Below, piece after piece: positions 22,548-36,600 of a stretch of DNA of 64,000 nt; position 1 is the first letter of the stretch, and every line of letters starts with the position of its first letter. A program made the translations under genes and the position numbers. The notes beneath the pieces are model-generated. The model did no database searches and was not told the DNA's origin. It saw nothing but the letters and a program-made list of their open reading frames with translations. This DNA comes from Euryodendron excelsum. Lineage: Eukaryota; Streptophyta; Magnoliopsida; Ericales; Pentaphylacaceae. The stretch covers positions 49,292,501 through 49,356,500 of the forward strand of contig CM065378.1 of the NCBI GenBank assembly GCA_033060915.1. The letters are read 5' to 3'.

Positions 22548-25126
22548 CATCCTTCATTATAGACAAGGGACTCTATCACTACAAGATGTTGCCCTTTAGA
22601 CTATAGAATGCGGGGACCATATACAAGTGATGTGTAAACTCCATGTTCATGGATCAAATTAATAGAAATGTCCAAGTTTATATAGATGACATGTTAGTGA
22701 AGATCTTAAAAGTTGAGCAATATATGCCAGACCTCAAGGAGACGTTCTCAGTACTAATAAGGTACAAGATGATATTGGACCCACCCAAATGTGCCTTTAG
22801 AATATCCTCAATAAAGTTCCTTGAGTTTATGGTCTCCAAACAAGGTATATAAGCTAATCTAGAGAAAAATAGAATATTCTTGACACGCAATCCCCACAGA
22901 ATATCAACGATGCACAAATATTGACAAGACGAGTGGCCACTCTGAACCACATATGTGTACTCAACCCTGGACTCTCATTCTTTAAGATGCTCAAAAAGGT
23001 ATTTGTATGGACAGATGAATGCAATAAAGCCTTTGGGCCGTTAAAGGAGTATTTAGTTAAAACTCTCTTACTCAATCGAATTGTGACTGGGAAGAATCTC
23101 TACCTATACCTAGCCATCTTAACAATAGCCGTTAGCTTAGCCTTGGTCTTAGAAGAAAGCAAAATCCAGAAACCAGTGTACTACACTAGCTAGGTTTTCC
23201 AAAGAGCAAATGAATTATATCCTAAAATTAAGAAACTTGCTCGAGCCTTGGTGGCATCAATTAGAAAACACCAATCATGCTTTCAAGCCCACACCATAAT
23301 TGTACTCACAGATCAACCCCTAAGGAAATCCATACATAAGTCAAACACTTTAAGACAACTGATCCAATGGTTAATTGAATTGGGAGGGTTTAACATCTAG
23401 TGTAGCCTAGACTAGCCCTAAACGAGAAACTATGGTCAACTTCATTATTGAATTCACATCTCCTAACAATAACAGGCTTTTAAGGAAGACTATAAGGAAA
23501 CTTGGGTCATGTTTGTTGATGGACCCTTTATTGATCAAGCAAGCAAAGTTGGAATAATGATTATAACTGCCGAATATAGTATGAGTATACACACGGATTT
23601 AGATTCAAAGATACTAACAATGAAGTAGAGTATGAAACAAGTATTGGGAAAATATAAAGTTTAAAGAGAAAACCTGAAAGCATATGCAGAGATGGTTCAA
23701 AAGCTACAAGAAAAGCTGAAAAAACTCAAAGTCAGAACAAACAAGTAGATCGTTTTGCTCGCCTGGCGACCACAAACAACTAAGACCCTGTAAACACCAC
23801 CTTTATCAAATGCCATGCTGAACCAAGCACTTAGTAGCCCAAGATCGAAGTAAACCCCATCGAGATAAAAGTTTTATGGACTGAACCTATCCAAGTAAAC
23901 ATTTCAAGATAAAAGTTTTATGGGCCAAACTTATCCAAAAGTACATCAAAATAAGAGCACTACGAGAAGAAAGAAATGAAGCATGGAAAGTGAAGTTCAA
24001 AGCCAGTAGGTATGTAATCAAACATGGAATTCTTTATAAAACAACCATCACCTTTCCATATCCTCGTTGTGTCTTTGATTATGAGGATAATATGTGCTAA
24101 GAGAATTGGTACTCATTTCGGTGTAACATTGTTAGTTCAGAAAGTAACTTAAGCAGGATATTTTTGGGCCATAATAGAGTAAGATGCGCACCAGTTTGTT
24201 AAAAATGCGACAAGTGTCAAAGATTCACCATACCCAAACCAACACCAACATAATTGACCCTTATATCCATACCCAAGCCTTTTACACAATAGGCAATCGA
24301 GATTGGGGGACCTCTACCTTAGGAGAAGGGGCAGACCAAGTTCGCAATTATAGCCGTTGATTACTTCACTAAGTGGGTTGAAGCAGAAACATTTATACAA
24401 ATAACTAAGTAGGATATAAAGAACTTTGTTTGGAGATCCACAATATACAAATTTGGCATACCACATATAATAGTGGCCTACAACATCAAACAATTTGATG
24501 GGGACTTATTTAATGACTTTTGTTCTCAGCTTGGAAAAAAAACCATTTACGTTCCTTAGGTCATTCTCAAGCAAATGGCCATGTTGAAATCACAACCTAA
24601 ACCTTGATGACGATGGTCAAAACAAGACTGGAGACCGCGAAGCGATTATAGCCTGTGGAATTATCAAGCATCTTATAGACGTACCGGGCCACAATAAGAA
24701 CTCCCATTGGCAAAACATCCTTCTCCCTCACTTTTGGAATCAAAACAATCATTTTAGTTGAAATAGGAGATCCCAGCCTTCGAGTAGAAGAGTTTAGAAC
24801 ATATGTAAACTAATAAGGTTTATGACTTAATCTCTACCTGCTTGAAGAGACGAAGGAGTAGGTAGAGATTTATATAACAACATATCAATAGAGAATAAAT
24901 CGGTATTACAACCCAAAAGTAAAGCCAAGGAGTTTCCAAGTAGGGCACCTCACCTAGCAAAGTACTAAGAGCAACAACTGAAGGAAAGTTGGGACCTAAC
25001 TGGGAAGGACCCTACCAGATTGCCCAATACACTAGGCCTACGACATACTAGTTGAAGATCTTAGAGGGAAAATAGTTACCCCAAGCATGGAATGTTGAAC
25101 ACCTCAAGAAGTACTATCAGTAGAAG
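22543..25126 (+). pseudogene. GypB (Tat-like) reverse transcriptase, RNase H and integrase, continued and broken
   Basis: Continuation of the polyprotein left at 8903. RT resumes with HTSFIIDKGLYHYKMLPF, then VQVYIDDMLVKI with the catalytic YIDD at 22679-22690 intact. The connection region reads KCAFRISSIKFLEFMVSKQGI. RNase H traces occur near 23,480-23,560 (LLMDPLLIKQAS-like). Integrase core at about 24,320-24,540: KFAIIAVDYFTKWVEAETF, then IVAYNIKQFDGDLFNDFC, where the second catalytic Asp motif (SDNG in intact relatives) is degraded. The C terminus near 24,990-25,120 has LGPNWEGPYQIAQ and AWNVEHLKKYYQ, the usual end of this lineage. Stops and frameshifts are numerous. Confidence 0.8.
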
Positions 25127-25204
25127 TGTAATCTAGAACTGAGATCAAAATAAAATTTCTACTTGAAAACTAGCTCTATTCTAGTTAGCTAATGCCCCAT
25201 AAAA

Positions 25205-25700
25205 GCTAATAAGTTGGCCAAGTCCCAAAGGGACCAACAAGCTAGCTCAGCCAAGATTGACTAGTTAGAGAAGCCAATATGTTGGCCAAGTCCCAAACGG
25301 ACCAACAAACCAGCTCAGCCAAGATTGCCTAGTCGAAAGGAGCCAATACGTTAGCCAAGTCCCAAAGTGGCCAAACAAGCTGGCTAAGTCAGGACTAAGA
25401 CCACAAAAGCTAAAAAGTTGGCCAAGTCCTAAGAAGTACAAACAATCTAGCTCTGACAAGACTGACTAGTCCAGAACAACCAATAAATTAGCTAAATAAA
25501 AAAGGGACCAATTAGCTGGCTCAGACAAGATTGACTAGTCCGGAGAAGTTAACAACTTAACCAAGTCCCAAAGGGATGACTAGTCCAAAGAAGCTAATAA
25601 GTTGGCCAAACTCCTAAAGGGATGAACAAGCTAGCTTAGTCAAGATTGACTAGTCCCAAGAAGCCAACAATTTGGCCGAGTCCCAAAACATACAACTAAT
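25205..25700. repeat. 68-bp tandem array downstream of GypB integrase, 8 units
   Basis: GCYAATAxGTTGGCCAAGTCCC-type units begin at about 25205, 25273, 25342, 25409, 25479, 25548, 25593 and 25663; spacing is 67-70 bp apart from one 45-bp step. Units also share CAAGATTGACTAGTC. The position just after the polyprotein stop matches the 3' untranslated part of the element, where Tat-type elements often carry arrays. Confidence 0.8.
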
Positions 25701-26980
25701 TCCAAAAATATGTTTGAACATAAATAAAAGGGAAAATACGATTTAGTTTTGTGATGACAAGATAGCATGAAATTTTTGATCAATTATAGTCATGGTCCTC
25801 ATGAATTATATACAATGTTTAGTAAAGGCGCTTATAATATTGTGAAATGATGTAGTCATAATAAGTCATGCCTATCTATTTAATCTATTCTAGCAATGTA
25901 GTGGAGTTCCAAAATGCTCCAAATACTTATCCCTTATTTTCTTGAAATTTTTAAAAACTTAAAACAGACACTTGAAGTCTCAAATGCTCCCAATTGGCCA
26001 TTCCTAAATTTTTAATTTTGTTTGAATATATATGATATGAAAACACAAATATCATCAGACCATTGATTCTCTGACCAATATAGTAATATATTTAACCTTT
26101 AATTATAACTCTTTTAAAGCATAAAATAAATAAAATAATGTGAGTCTCTAATTAAACTATAAAAATACATATGTCATTATTGACTAATTGATCAATAAAA
26201 CAAATTGTTTTTTTTTCAAATTCTCATATATTACGATATTCTAAAATGGTTATAAAACAAGTTAAGTGTTTTCTATATCTAAACATACATGTGCCACAAA
26301 AATACTTAATTGTCATTTTTTAAGATATCACTAATTTCTACAGGTCAATAATGAAATAATTTTGTACATTTCCTTGCAATTTTTAGAATTTAAGGATATT
26401 TCTAGTGTTTCTTCTACTCCCCTTCTTCTTCTCCTTCCCCATGGCTTCTAAAATTAAAATCCTACAAAACCCTATAGTAAAAAACATACTTATTCTATTT
26501 TGTACTTAATAAAGACCTTTTTCATTTCTTAAATGAGTATATTGAGTTTTGCTAACTGAATGGTCACAAAGGGTATTTGTAGTGTTTGACAAACTATTTA
26601 TTACAAGTTTATTATTATATTAAAAAAATATAATTATTAGCTGTACTTCTATTTTTTGTTATGAGATTGCTACGACAACTGATTTTAAATTATAAGATCA
26701 GTGCATAGCATGGTTTATTGCTGGTATTAAAAAAATGTTTGTTTTTACTTACAAAATTATATATATGAAAATCATGACCAACAATTAATCTATTCATACA
26801 TCTCAATTATATAATTTCATATACCTATTTAGATTTAAACTATAATTTAGCATTTTTTTTCTTATATATATTTTTCATCTCTCCACTTTTTTTTCCGAAC
26901 GGCAAAAATTACTTTTCCTCTTTTTGACATATTTTTCTTCTCTTATTTTATTTTCTTATTTTTTTTTATAAATTTTTAAA
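25701..26980. other. AT-rich intergenic sequence
   Basis: Very AT-rich and without coding signal. Long T and A runs and TATATA words occur. No GypB 3' LTR could be recognised between the tandem array and the host gene. Distal promoter elements of the gene at 27604 could lie here, but none can be assigned by eye. Confidence 0.4.
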
Positions 26981-27421
26981 GAGTAATTACACTTAACTCG
27001 CTTGTGGTTTGAGCCAAAATCAAATGACCATCTGTGATTTAAAAGTAAATACATGACCCTCTGTGATTTAAATTTATCTGCAAAATAAATAAAAACTGTT
27101 AAATTTAATAAAAATTTTATCATAGAAGTGTTTTCGTCATTTTATCTTCTCAAAATAAAATATCAAAAATACGATTTAGTCAATTTATGCTAAAATAAAA
27201 AATTGTCTTTTTATGTTATTTTTGCAAATTATCTTTTTAATATTTTAATTTATAAATATAAAATGATAAAAATACTTTTATTATAAAATTTTTATTAAAT
27301 TTAATAATTACTATATATTTTATATATAAGTCCAAATTATAAAAAGTCATCAATACATTTTTAAATCACAATGACCATTTGTTTTGACTCAAACCACATA
27401 AAAGCTAAAATGTAATTACCC
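26981..27421. mobile_element. Mutator-like MITE (441 bp) upstream of the UBAC2-like gene
   Basis: The left end GAGTAATTACACTTAACTCG...GTGGTTTGAG(C/T)CAAAA is the inverted complement of the right end (...TTTTGACTCAAACCACATAA...TGTAATTACCC), an imperfect terminal inverted repeat of about 60 bp that includes ATGACCAT(C/T)TG. Flanks AATTTTTAAA (26971-26980) and AATTTTAATT (27422-27431) resemble a 9-10-bp target duplication, which fits the Mutator superfamily. The interior is AT-rich and non-coding. It ends about 180 bp before the start codon. Confidence 0.75.
27321..27330 (+). promoter_or_regulatory. Candidate TATA box inside the MITE
   Basis: TATATATAAG lies 274 bp upstream of the ATG at 27604; a start site ~30 bp downstream would give a 5' leader of about 245 bases. 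The surrounding sequence is AT-rich, so other TATA-like words exist and the assignment is weak. Confidence 0.3.
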
Positions 27422-27603
27422 AATTTTAATTCGCCCTGAAACCAGCACCTACCGAGCCTGACCGGACGCGAGAGCCAGAGCGCGAGAGGGACAGAGAGAG
27501 AGGAGCGACACCCCCCAAAAAAAAAAAAAAAAAAAAAAACCGAAGAAAAGGGAAGGGAGAGCAAACCAAAGTCTAGGGAGAAGGTCGTTGGTTCACTGCG
27601 AAG
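27422..27603 (+). promoter_or_regulatory. Probable 5' UTR/proximal promoter of the UBAC2-like gene
   Basis: Composition changes sharply from AT-rich to GC- and purine-rich after the MITE: GAGAGCCAGAGCGCGAGAGG, an AGAGAGAG stretch, then C6 followed by 23 A (27517-27539), and a GA-rich stretch to AAG-ATG. GA-rich leaders are common in plant genes. The transcript start is not marked by any clear signal. Confidence 0.45.
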
Positions 27604-27628
27604 ATGAACGGCGGCCCATCTGGTTTCA
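27604..27628 (+). CDS. UBAC2: UBAC2-like exon 1
   Basis: Codes for residues 1-8 plus the first base of codon 9 (phase 1). The donor is GTACGT. The start context AAGATGAAC and the N terminus MNGGPSGF fit plant relatives. Confidence 0.85.
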
Positions 27629-30600
27629 GTACGTACTTTATGTAGAAATTTGGAAATCAGTTGTTTGATTGACAATACGTATTGCTAATTCTCTCTCTGG
27701 CGCTTTTCTCCTATGTTGTGTCACAGCCAATGCTCCGGTCACAAGAACGTTTGTTATTGCATGTGCCATCTTCACTATCATCTTTGGGATCCAAGGTCGT
27801 TCAAACAATCTTGGTTTATCGTATCAGGTGTTTCCCCTATCTGGAGTCCTTTCTTTTTGTTACTTTTGTGTTGCCCACTCACCCTTTTTCTCATGTAGAT
27901 TTTGATGAATTGTTGCTTGCAAATTGTTTATTATCAGGCATTTGCAAACTCTAATGCCCAGTGCTTGTTTACAATAGGGAGGATATTGTGGATTTCAATA
28001 TTTTGTATCTTCAGTGCATGGGTCACGCCTAGTTTGACTTTTGTTTTTGTCTTTTTTTATTTTTGGGGGAACTGTTTCTCTATCTTTACCATTTTGAAGA
28101 GCACTTGAGTTGATTAATTTTGCCATTGATGTACTTGCATATTTGTTTGGCGTTTTTGCTTAACGAAGAGGAAATCCTGGTGCTAACTAGGTCATTTATT
28201 AGGCATATGATACTTAATTTGATAGTTTGTTGATGATTACTGGTTTTCCAGATATAATTGAAAGTAGGTTTTACTTCTTGAAGTAGAGATTTGAACCAAA
28301 CAGGGAACTCTAGCGTCCCCTTCTTCCTGTCTCTCTCTCTCGAACTTCTGCTGGTAATCTTCCATTTGTTAGTGCTTCAGACTGTAATGTGTTAGCTAAC
28401 CCTGATTTAAACTTATGTGGGTCATCAGTAGCATTATAAAATACCGTTCATATGATATATTTTGACACTTTAGGTGTAACTGGTACTAGGTTTTATATTA
28501 TCATTTTTTTTTGTTGTATTTGCTAAGTAATTATTATGTACTTCTATTTCAACCAAGATTGTTGGCCCGTATTGCCTACTTGGTTCTTGTATTTCTTGTT
28601 TTGGATTTAATGATTATGCTCAAGATGTTCTCTAGCTTAAACTATTTTTAACTATTCTATCCACATTTAAAGCCCATTTATTTTGAGTCCCATAACTAAA
28701 AGTTGCTTTATATTTGTTGCCTTGTTGGGACTGATAGATATTTTTCTCACTGTCAGTACTGAAAGTGAGACTATGCCAAATCTAGAACTAGTTTTTACTA
28801 AACTAGTTCCATGTAACATCATTTAACTTTTAGATACTTGTGTGGGGAAGGGCTTAGTGCATGGCTTACAGAGTGCTTAGTGCTATGGTTCACAATTTAC
28901 TGCAAAACAATTGAGGGTGGGAATGAATCACGTGAATCATATTTATTGAGAAATTTGTTGTGGCATATGTATACTCTTTCTGGCTTCTCACCATTTTCGG
29001 AGATTGCCGTGAATATCTTTAGTTTATCTCTTAGAGTTGCCTTGCACGGTTTTGAGGAAGTTGATGGTTGAGCTCTATGTTACTTGGAATATAGCTCGTA
29101 CTAGTACGTGGAACTAGAACAAGATACACCAGATGCTCTAAAATGTGATATGATGGGGATAGACTTGTATAAATTATACAATTAGAACTTAAGATACTTC
29201 TATAGCAATTTTCTTTTAACAAGTAGATATCCAATAAAATATAATCTATTTTCTCCAAATTAATCATGTAAACACACATTTCTAGGATCGATATGGCCCA
29301 TTTTTTTGCATATTGTTCTACAAAAACTTCATTCCCCACAGATTTTAGTTGATTAGACTTGTTTTGTACCCCTTCTTAAGGTAACCTTTAAGGAAATAAA
29401 TAGGAAAAGTTTTGGGGTCACATTGAGCGGCTAAATTTACCGTTTTGAAATGAAACGGTACCACATTTCAGAATGCCTTTCCAAATATGTAAATCGCTAG
29501 GGTACTAGCGTGTTTTGGTAACACTGTTTGAGTTCTACATACTTTGGTTCTTGCTGGCAGTGTTGGTTTAGGGTAGACCATACTAAGTTTTTCTACTTTG
29601 TTTTTCTGCTTGGTACAAAATTATTGGCTTTTGGAAGAATCATTGGAAGAGTTTTTACAACATAAAAATTGAGACAGGACCAACCAGATATATATTGATC
29701 TAAAAGTGTGGTTTGTAGTCCGACATTTGATCAAGTAAATACTAATAGAAAAAGTAGTAATTAAGGGCTTGTTGCAGTTGCTATGTTGCATTAATTTAGT
29801 AGGAATCATATAAATGTTTATGGCAATACAATGAAGAGTATCTCACACAATTCTATCAAATAGGTAGAGGGCGGATCTTGGACTGAATAAGATCATGGAT
29901 TTCAGATTTGTACAAAATAATAGAAAAAATGGATCAAGAATTTGAGATATGGCATTGAATTTTTGAGGCATATATTTGTACTTTAGGCTTTAGGTTTTGA
30001 AGCTTTGTTATGACGAACTCTAACCCAACCATTGTACCTCAAGTTGGTTACAGCTTCTCTCATAGTTCAATTGCTCCATACGACCGAAATATTTGAATAA
30101 CAGCCTTTACTACATGCCTTGAGTTCACCTGCTTTTTAAGACTATGAACAGTCAGTTAATGGGAGCACTCTCTGGGAATGCTCAAAAAAGGGCTCTGAAT
30201 GTCAAGGTTACACAATAATCATATCGGCATGTGACATCATTTATGATGTAGTTCTTTAGATTATTCTGCTGATTTATAGATGCTGCTTATGAGGATTTAA
30301 ATGCCGCTACATATTGATTTCATGGTCTGTCATCTATGTTTTGTTTATGGGGAAGTGAGACTTTATTAAAGGAAGAGAAAAAAATTTGTGGAGGAAGTGC
30401 TTCCTACATAGTAAGAAAGAGAACCAATCCAAAGTTATGAAGAGATGCAAAGCATGGCTCGTAAAATGATGCGCAAACAAATTGTGGCGCTTATGCTAGG
30501 AAATTTGGTTCAAACCTGGGAATCTAGTTCATGGAGCACTTTGTAGAATTTAGCAGGTTCACCATGTCTTCCCATGCCTCTCCTTTTCTATTGGCCTTTC

Positions 30601-33600
30601 CAATGCTCTTGCTACCATGGCATTCCACCATTTAGCCAGAAAGGTTTCTTGACTTGGCTATCTTTGAGAATTTCATTAGGTGAATTTCCCTTCTGTTCAA
30701 GGTAAATATTTTTAGTACCATGAAGGCCCTAAAGCACATAAAAGAATATAGGAGCAACATGAGAAATATCTTGAGCAATTTTATGTCGAATATATTTTCC
30801 ATTCGTTTCTGCTCACTACCTACATAGGAGTGGAACAGTACTATTTGGTGTCCTTTTTAGAAGCACTTTTAAGATATTCTCTTTCTTATGAGTGACAATC
30901 CAAATGAGGTTTTTTTTTACTGTGGGAGGTGCTTTTAAAGAATTAAATGGCCTTATATAGGAGGGGTCAAGAAGAGATTTCTTAGTGATAGAACTCTTGA
31001 CAAGAATTGTGACACCCATTTGACTTGATCAATTTCCCATGTCAACGGAGGATGAAAAAACCATAAACCTTTCAACAATTCAAGCGAGTGGATCAATTGT
31101 TTATTTTCCCTCTCACTCAGAAATGCCAAAAGTGGAAATCACAAAAAGCACTAAATTTGGTGTTCTTGTACGCATTTCAAATATTTGCATCTTGGGACAA
31201 TGAGAGACAGAAAGTCCTTGGAAAGTGTGACTGGAAAATTTTATTACCCAACCCAAAATTATTCCAAAAAATTGATCTGGAACTTGGGATCCAACTACAC
31301 ATCTAGTGTATGGGATCCTTAATGAAAAAGACATGGGTGGAAGGTGGATATATAGACTTAATGGGGCACAACAATGAGGCTCTGTTGGCTTGGAACCCAA
31401 TCATTTTCATTTGAATGGAGACTGATCTTGCTTATCATTGCAAGCATGTGACAAAGTTTTGAGGAACTTTTTACCACTACTTCCCCACCGTGCTCTGGTT
31501 CTTGGCCACCATGTTATTGATGGCAAGTCCATCAATTGATATGGGAGAAGAGGCTAGGTAGCTTCCATCTATGTGTTTCTCTTCACCTAAACCAGCCAGT
31601 AGGAATTCACTTTGTGATTACTTAATTCTTTTTGAAGCAATAATACGACTCTAACTGAAGACACCATGTACCTCAGAATTCTGTGGTATATTGATGGGTG
31701 TTATTCTTCCATCTCCAGACATTTAAATGCTTCTCTAATTACCTAAACACCCCACTAATTTTTATTTTTTTAACAACAGATTCACACAAGCTTCAAGGAA
31801 CTATAATTACTGCCTACCCTGGAGTTGCATGGCCCTTTGATTTTTCATCTTACTTCTTCCAAAGGCACTTGGGCATCATTAAGCTGCTTGTCATGGCAAT
31901 TAAGCAGATCTGCTTTGAACGTAGATTAGAGAGATATTATTTATTTATTTATTTCTTTTTTGAAAATAAATAGAGGTCAGAGAGACATTCTAGTGATACC
32001 TTTGTCAAGTTTATTTCTAAAAAGAATCACCTGGTTAACTTCATGGACTATCACCTACTTAATTTACGTGTAGACAATGTGGTTAGGGTTGAGATTAATT
32101 AAATGATATGGACTCACTGAATCGTCTAGAATGATGAATATTGAAAGTTCTTATTCTAAGGGAAGTTAAAATAGAATATATTTTAGTGTCATCTTTTTTG
32201 AGGTACTCTTATCTTTTAGGATTGGCATACCTCCCTTGAGGTGGGAAGAATGCAAGTCTTTCTTTTCTTTCTTTTTGTTGTTTTATAGAGATGCATTAGA
32301 TTTTTTCGCTATTCCTTCCGATAGTTTATGTTTTTTTTTTTAATTTCTTTTGATCTTAATTTTTTCTTGAGAAGGCAACTTCCTTGTGAAATATTCTGTC
32401 TTCCCTCTTCCTTAGAAAAAGAAAAAAATTAGCGACTTGTGAACTTTAAAGAGAGCTCTGGCTGATAATAATATTCCTTCTTTGGACCCTATGGTAGAAA
32501 ATCAAAAATATGTTTCAACTTATTTTATATCTAGAGTCATCGCAAAATAGGTGGTCAAGTGGGCATTGCCACTGTCATTGCAAGTTCTAGTGAAGCTTTA
32601 TGATATTCTTATTGTTTTTTCCTCTTGTTTAGTTCAATGAATCATGGATGGATCTATTGTATTTTCTTTTGCTAACCGGGTGTTCAGGCCAGTTTGCGTG
32701 CACCTTGACTAATTCGACGCCTGTGTAGTCTCGCTGTCCCACAGAAACCGGGTAATTATTGGGCCAAAGACCCTGGGGTGGCTCCAAGGAGTTGATAGCA
32801 CCTAAAAGGTTTCGAAGCTGAGAGCTTGGAATCTATTATTGAACTCATTCAATGATGATCTGCTTTATGAGGGCTACTCCTGTCATTTTTCTGACTAAAT
32901 TCAAAGAATATTTATCTCAACTTCAGCCAGTTACTAAAGTTCTCCTGTATTTCTTTTCAGATTTTTTTTTTTGGTTGGGAAATTTAACTCTATCAGGCCA
33001 TGCATAATGCCTAGATAAGGTTTTCAAAATTTTTGGATTCCTATTGGGTGTGCATAAAACATGACTTGTTTTTGCATTGATATTGCAACCCTTTTCCAAG
33101 CTTTGGACATTTTCAAAAGACAAAAATACATGACATTTAGAGGTGGATTATAATGTGTTGGTTTGGAAATTAATGGTGATGCTTTTACTTCATCAATAAA
33201 TTGCTCAATTGCATCCATGGAAATGGTTGTCAGCATGGTCTTTGAAGTTGTTTGCTGGATGTGTTGTCTTGATGCTGTGTCATAATGAGAATTTAGAGTG
33301 TAAATTCTGGTATAGTTTCTGGAAACATACTTATTGTAAAAATTAGCCAAAATAACACAATATAGTTGTGCACGGCAGATGTGTGCCATTTTAGTTGAGT
33401 TAAATTTTGGGAATGCATCAAGGAAACTATGGAAGGGCTATACAATATTGAAAGATTCTAGAAAGCATTTTTATGTGTGAAGTATGAAATTTGTTGATGA
33501 GTGACTCAACACACTGATGAGGTTCATCAATAAATCAACCTATTTATTCAAAAGGAGAAAACAAGAATACTGAGGAGTTTGTCGATGAAATTAGGTTGTT

Positions 33601-36600
33601 ACTATGGCTGTATGCATTTTAACTTATTTTCAGTCTTAAGATTCTAGTCGTAAATTTGAAGTTATGTCTTGCTCATGTGCCTTTTGGTTTAATTAATCAT
33701 TGTTGAAATCAATAATAGACACTAATACAATTAGTATCTGCTCTTCATAAACAAACTTGGGATTTGCGATCCCAGTTAAGATCGGTTCAGGATCATGGGA
33801 TCCTTTTCTATATGATATTTTAGCCCTTGTAAGAAGAAAATGGATTCTTGAACCTCGTTCACGCTCATGGTCATGTGACTCACTTATGCTCAGGTTAAGG
33901 CAATATTAGGCTGTTAAGCATGATTTGTTGGGATTCATTCGGAAGTTAAGAAAAGGATGTGTTTTGGATCTGGTCAAGTCTTTATCTTCTAGTCATCTCC
34001 ATGAATCTTGTGTTCAGTATCACTTATTTGCTCCTAGGTTTTTCTTTTTGAGCAGTTTCTGAATTCTCTAACAAGCAGCTGGAAGTTTGAAACAATCTCT
34101 TGCATCATAGGAAAAAAATCATGTTGAATTGTTGATCAAGTAAGATAAACATAATTTCAATTGCCATAATCTGATTCCCAATCGCATGCCTCCTCTGAGT
34201 CAAGTTGTCTAAAGTCAGGATCTTACTATGATTAGCACGCCAAATGAAAAAGGCAATCTTCGGAGGAGCCTTAAGGCCCCAAATAGCTTTCCAAGGAAAT
34301 GCCGGGTTGCGCTTGCTGATCAAATCTTCATAAGATTTAGCCTCAAAACCCTGCGATCTAGAAAGCCTGCATCTCAAGGAACCATCCCTTCAGTCAATGC
34401 TTACCATCTCATACAACCTCTAGACCCTCAAACTTATCCAATTCCCAATCATGCAAATTTCTTTGCAACAAATTATCCAAAAAAAACCTATGGGCCCTCC
34501 CTAGTTGAGTGCTCAATCACTGTAGCCTGCTTATCCACTGCTATTGGAAGTCGATCACCAACCTTTTCTCCCCACACCAATGATGCTTCTAGAACTTAAG
34601 CCTCCACTCATCCCTTGCCAGCATGCTAGTATTCGAAACAAACCCCCATAACTCCTTCCTTATCCATTTCCAGGAGCCTACCATAAAACATGGACACCTC
34701 CAAAGAGGGATCCCCTTACTCACACCATCCTTTGACACCACCACTCTTCATGATCATCTATTTGTTCACCAGCAAATCTCTAGCCTTCTCACACCTGAAA
34801 TCCCTTCTCAAATCTGACTGCAAACTATATCCTGGTCAACAAGATGGTACTTGAATTCCTTGCAAAAAGTCTCTTTGAAGCTTTTTCAGCCTTGCAGCAA
34901 TAGAGGAAGGAATAGTGAAAAGAGACACGAAATAAATAGGAAAGCTTGACAAAGTACTCTTGAAAAGAATTAATACGTTCTCTTTAGATGAATACTCCCT
35001 GTACACCCTGCCAACATTTTCTGAAACCTTTCCATCAGTGAGTCCCAAACTGACCAAGCATTAAAGGAAACTCCCAAAGGTAAACATATGGCATAGGAAG
35101 GGAGCCCACCCTACAACCAAGAATCGATGATAATGAGGCAATATTGGGAAAGTCACCCACAAGATTCAATCCTGAGTTCCCCAAATTCTCTTTAAGGCTT
35201 GAGACTGCCTTCTTTTATGAACCCAATTGTTCCACTTTAGCCATGCAAAATATGATTGTGTCATCTGTATAAAGAAGATGAGATACTAAATGTAATGAAA
35301 CATCCACCTGACCAACTCTGAAAACCACCATATAAGCTTCCTATACTGTTCTATCCCTAATGCGACATGGAGCTTTGATAAGCCAAAATAGAAAGCAAAA
35401 GGGACAAAGGATCCACTTGCTTTAATCCCCTAGATGTCTGGGAGAGACTAGCTGGCATGCCATTCAACAGAACTGACATCCTCACAATTGAGATACAAAA
35501 ACTGGTTCACTTGCTTCACTTTTCTGAAAAGCCCATCCTTTCCGTCATATAAAGTAAAAAACCCAAATCACATGGTCATACGCCTTCTCAATGCCTCTCT
35601 TCCGCACCACCCCAGGACACCACTTTGCAATCTAGAATTAGTACTCTCATTAGCCAACAGGGCTACATCCAAAATCTGCTTGCCCCTACAAAGGCATTTT
35701 GAGTCTGAAACAACACCACGCAACACCTCCTTCAACTGAAGCACCAAAACCTTAACGACCAACTTACCAAACTGATGGGTCTAAAGTCCTTGATATTCGA
35801 AGCTGCTCGAATTTTAAGAATCAACATAATAGAAGAGGCATTCAAGCTTTTCTTGAACTGAGCATAATCAAAAAAGAATTGCATGATACCCATCATGTCC
35901 TCCTTGATCACCACCAGCAGTGTTGAAACAAAGCCAAAGTTATACCATCTGGACCCGGGGCTTGATTGCCTTCTAGAGCTTTTAAAGCTGCCCTAACCTC
36001 CTCTTCAAAAAATTTCTGTCCAACCAAGCCCCTTTATCCTCAGAAACAGCTGCAAAATCCATCCCATCTAGCCTAGGCCATCTCTCTCATGAATCCGTAT
36101 ATAAGCCTTCTTAGAAACTCAGAACTCCTTGATGAATCTCTTCCTCCCTAGAGAACTCCTCTCCCCAATCCAGATTCTTGCAATCAAATTATGATGGCAG
36201 TGAGCATTAGCCATGTGATGGAATAAATGAGTGTTCCAGTCCCCTTCCTTCAACCATAACGTTATAGACTTTTGCCTCTCAACTAATTTCTTCCATCTTG
36301 AAATCTTACCAAAATCCTCCTTAGACTTCTCCCTATCTGTTCTTTCTTCCTCAGCCAAATTTCTCAACACTTCAGAGTTATTGAGTCACTGAATGTCTCA
36401 CAAGGCTCTAGCTTTTTGCACTTCCATCCTACTGAATTCCTCCCTATTTTGCTTCTTCAAGTCTTCTTTTGAGAGCTTCAATATTTTTTGCACAACATAG
36501 ATTGGCCTGCCCTGCACCAACTCCCAACCCTATCTCGAAACCCCTCCACTTGCAACCAAACAATAGAGAAAATAAGAAATTCCTAGGGTTGATATCTAGT

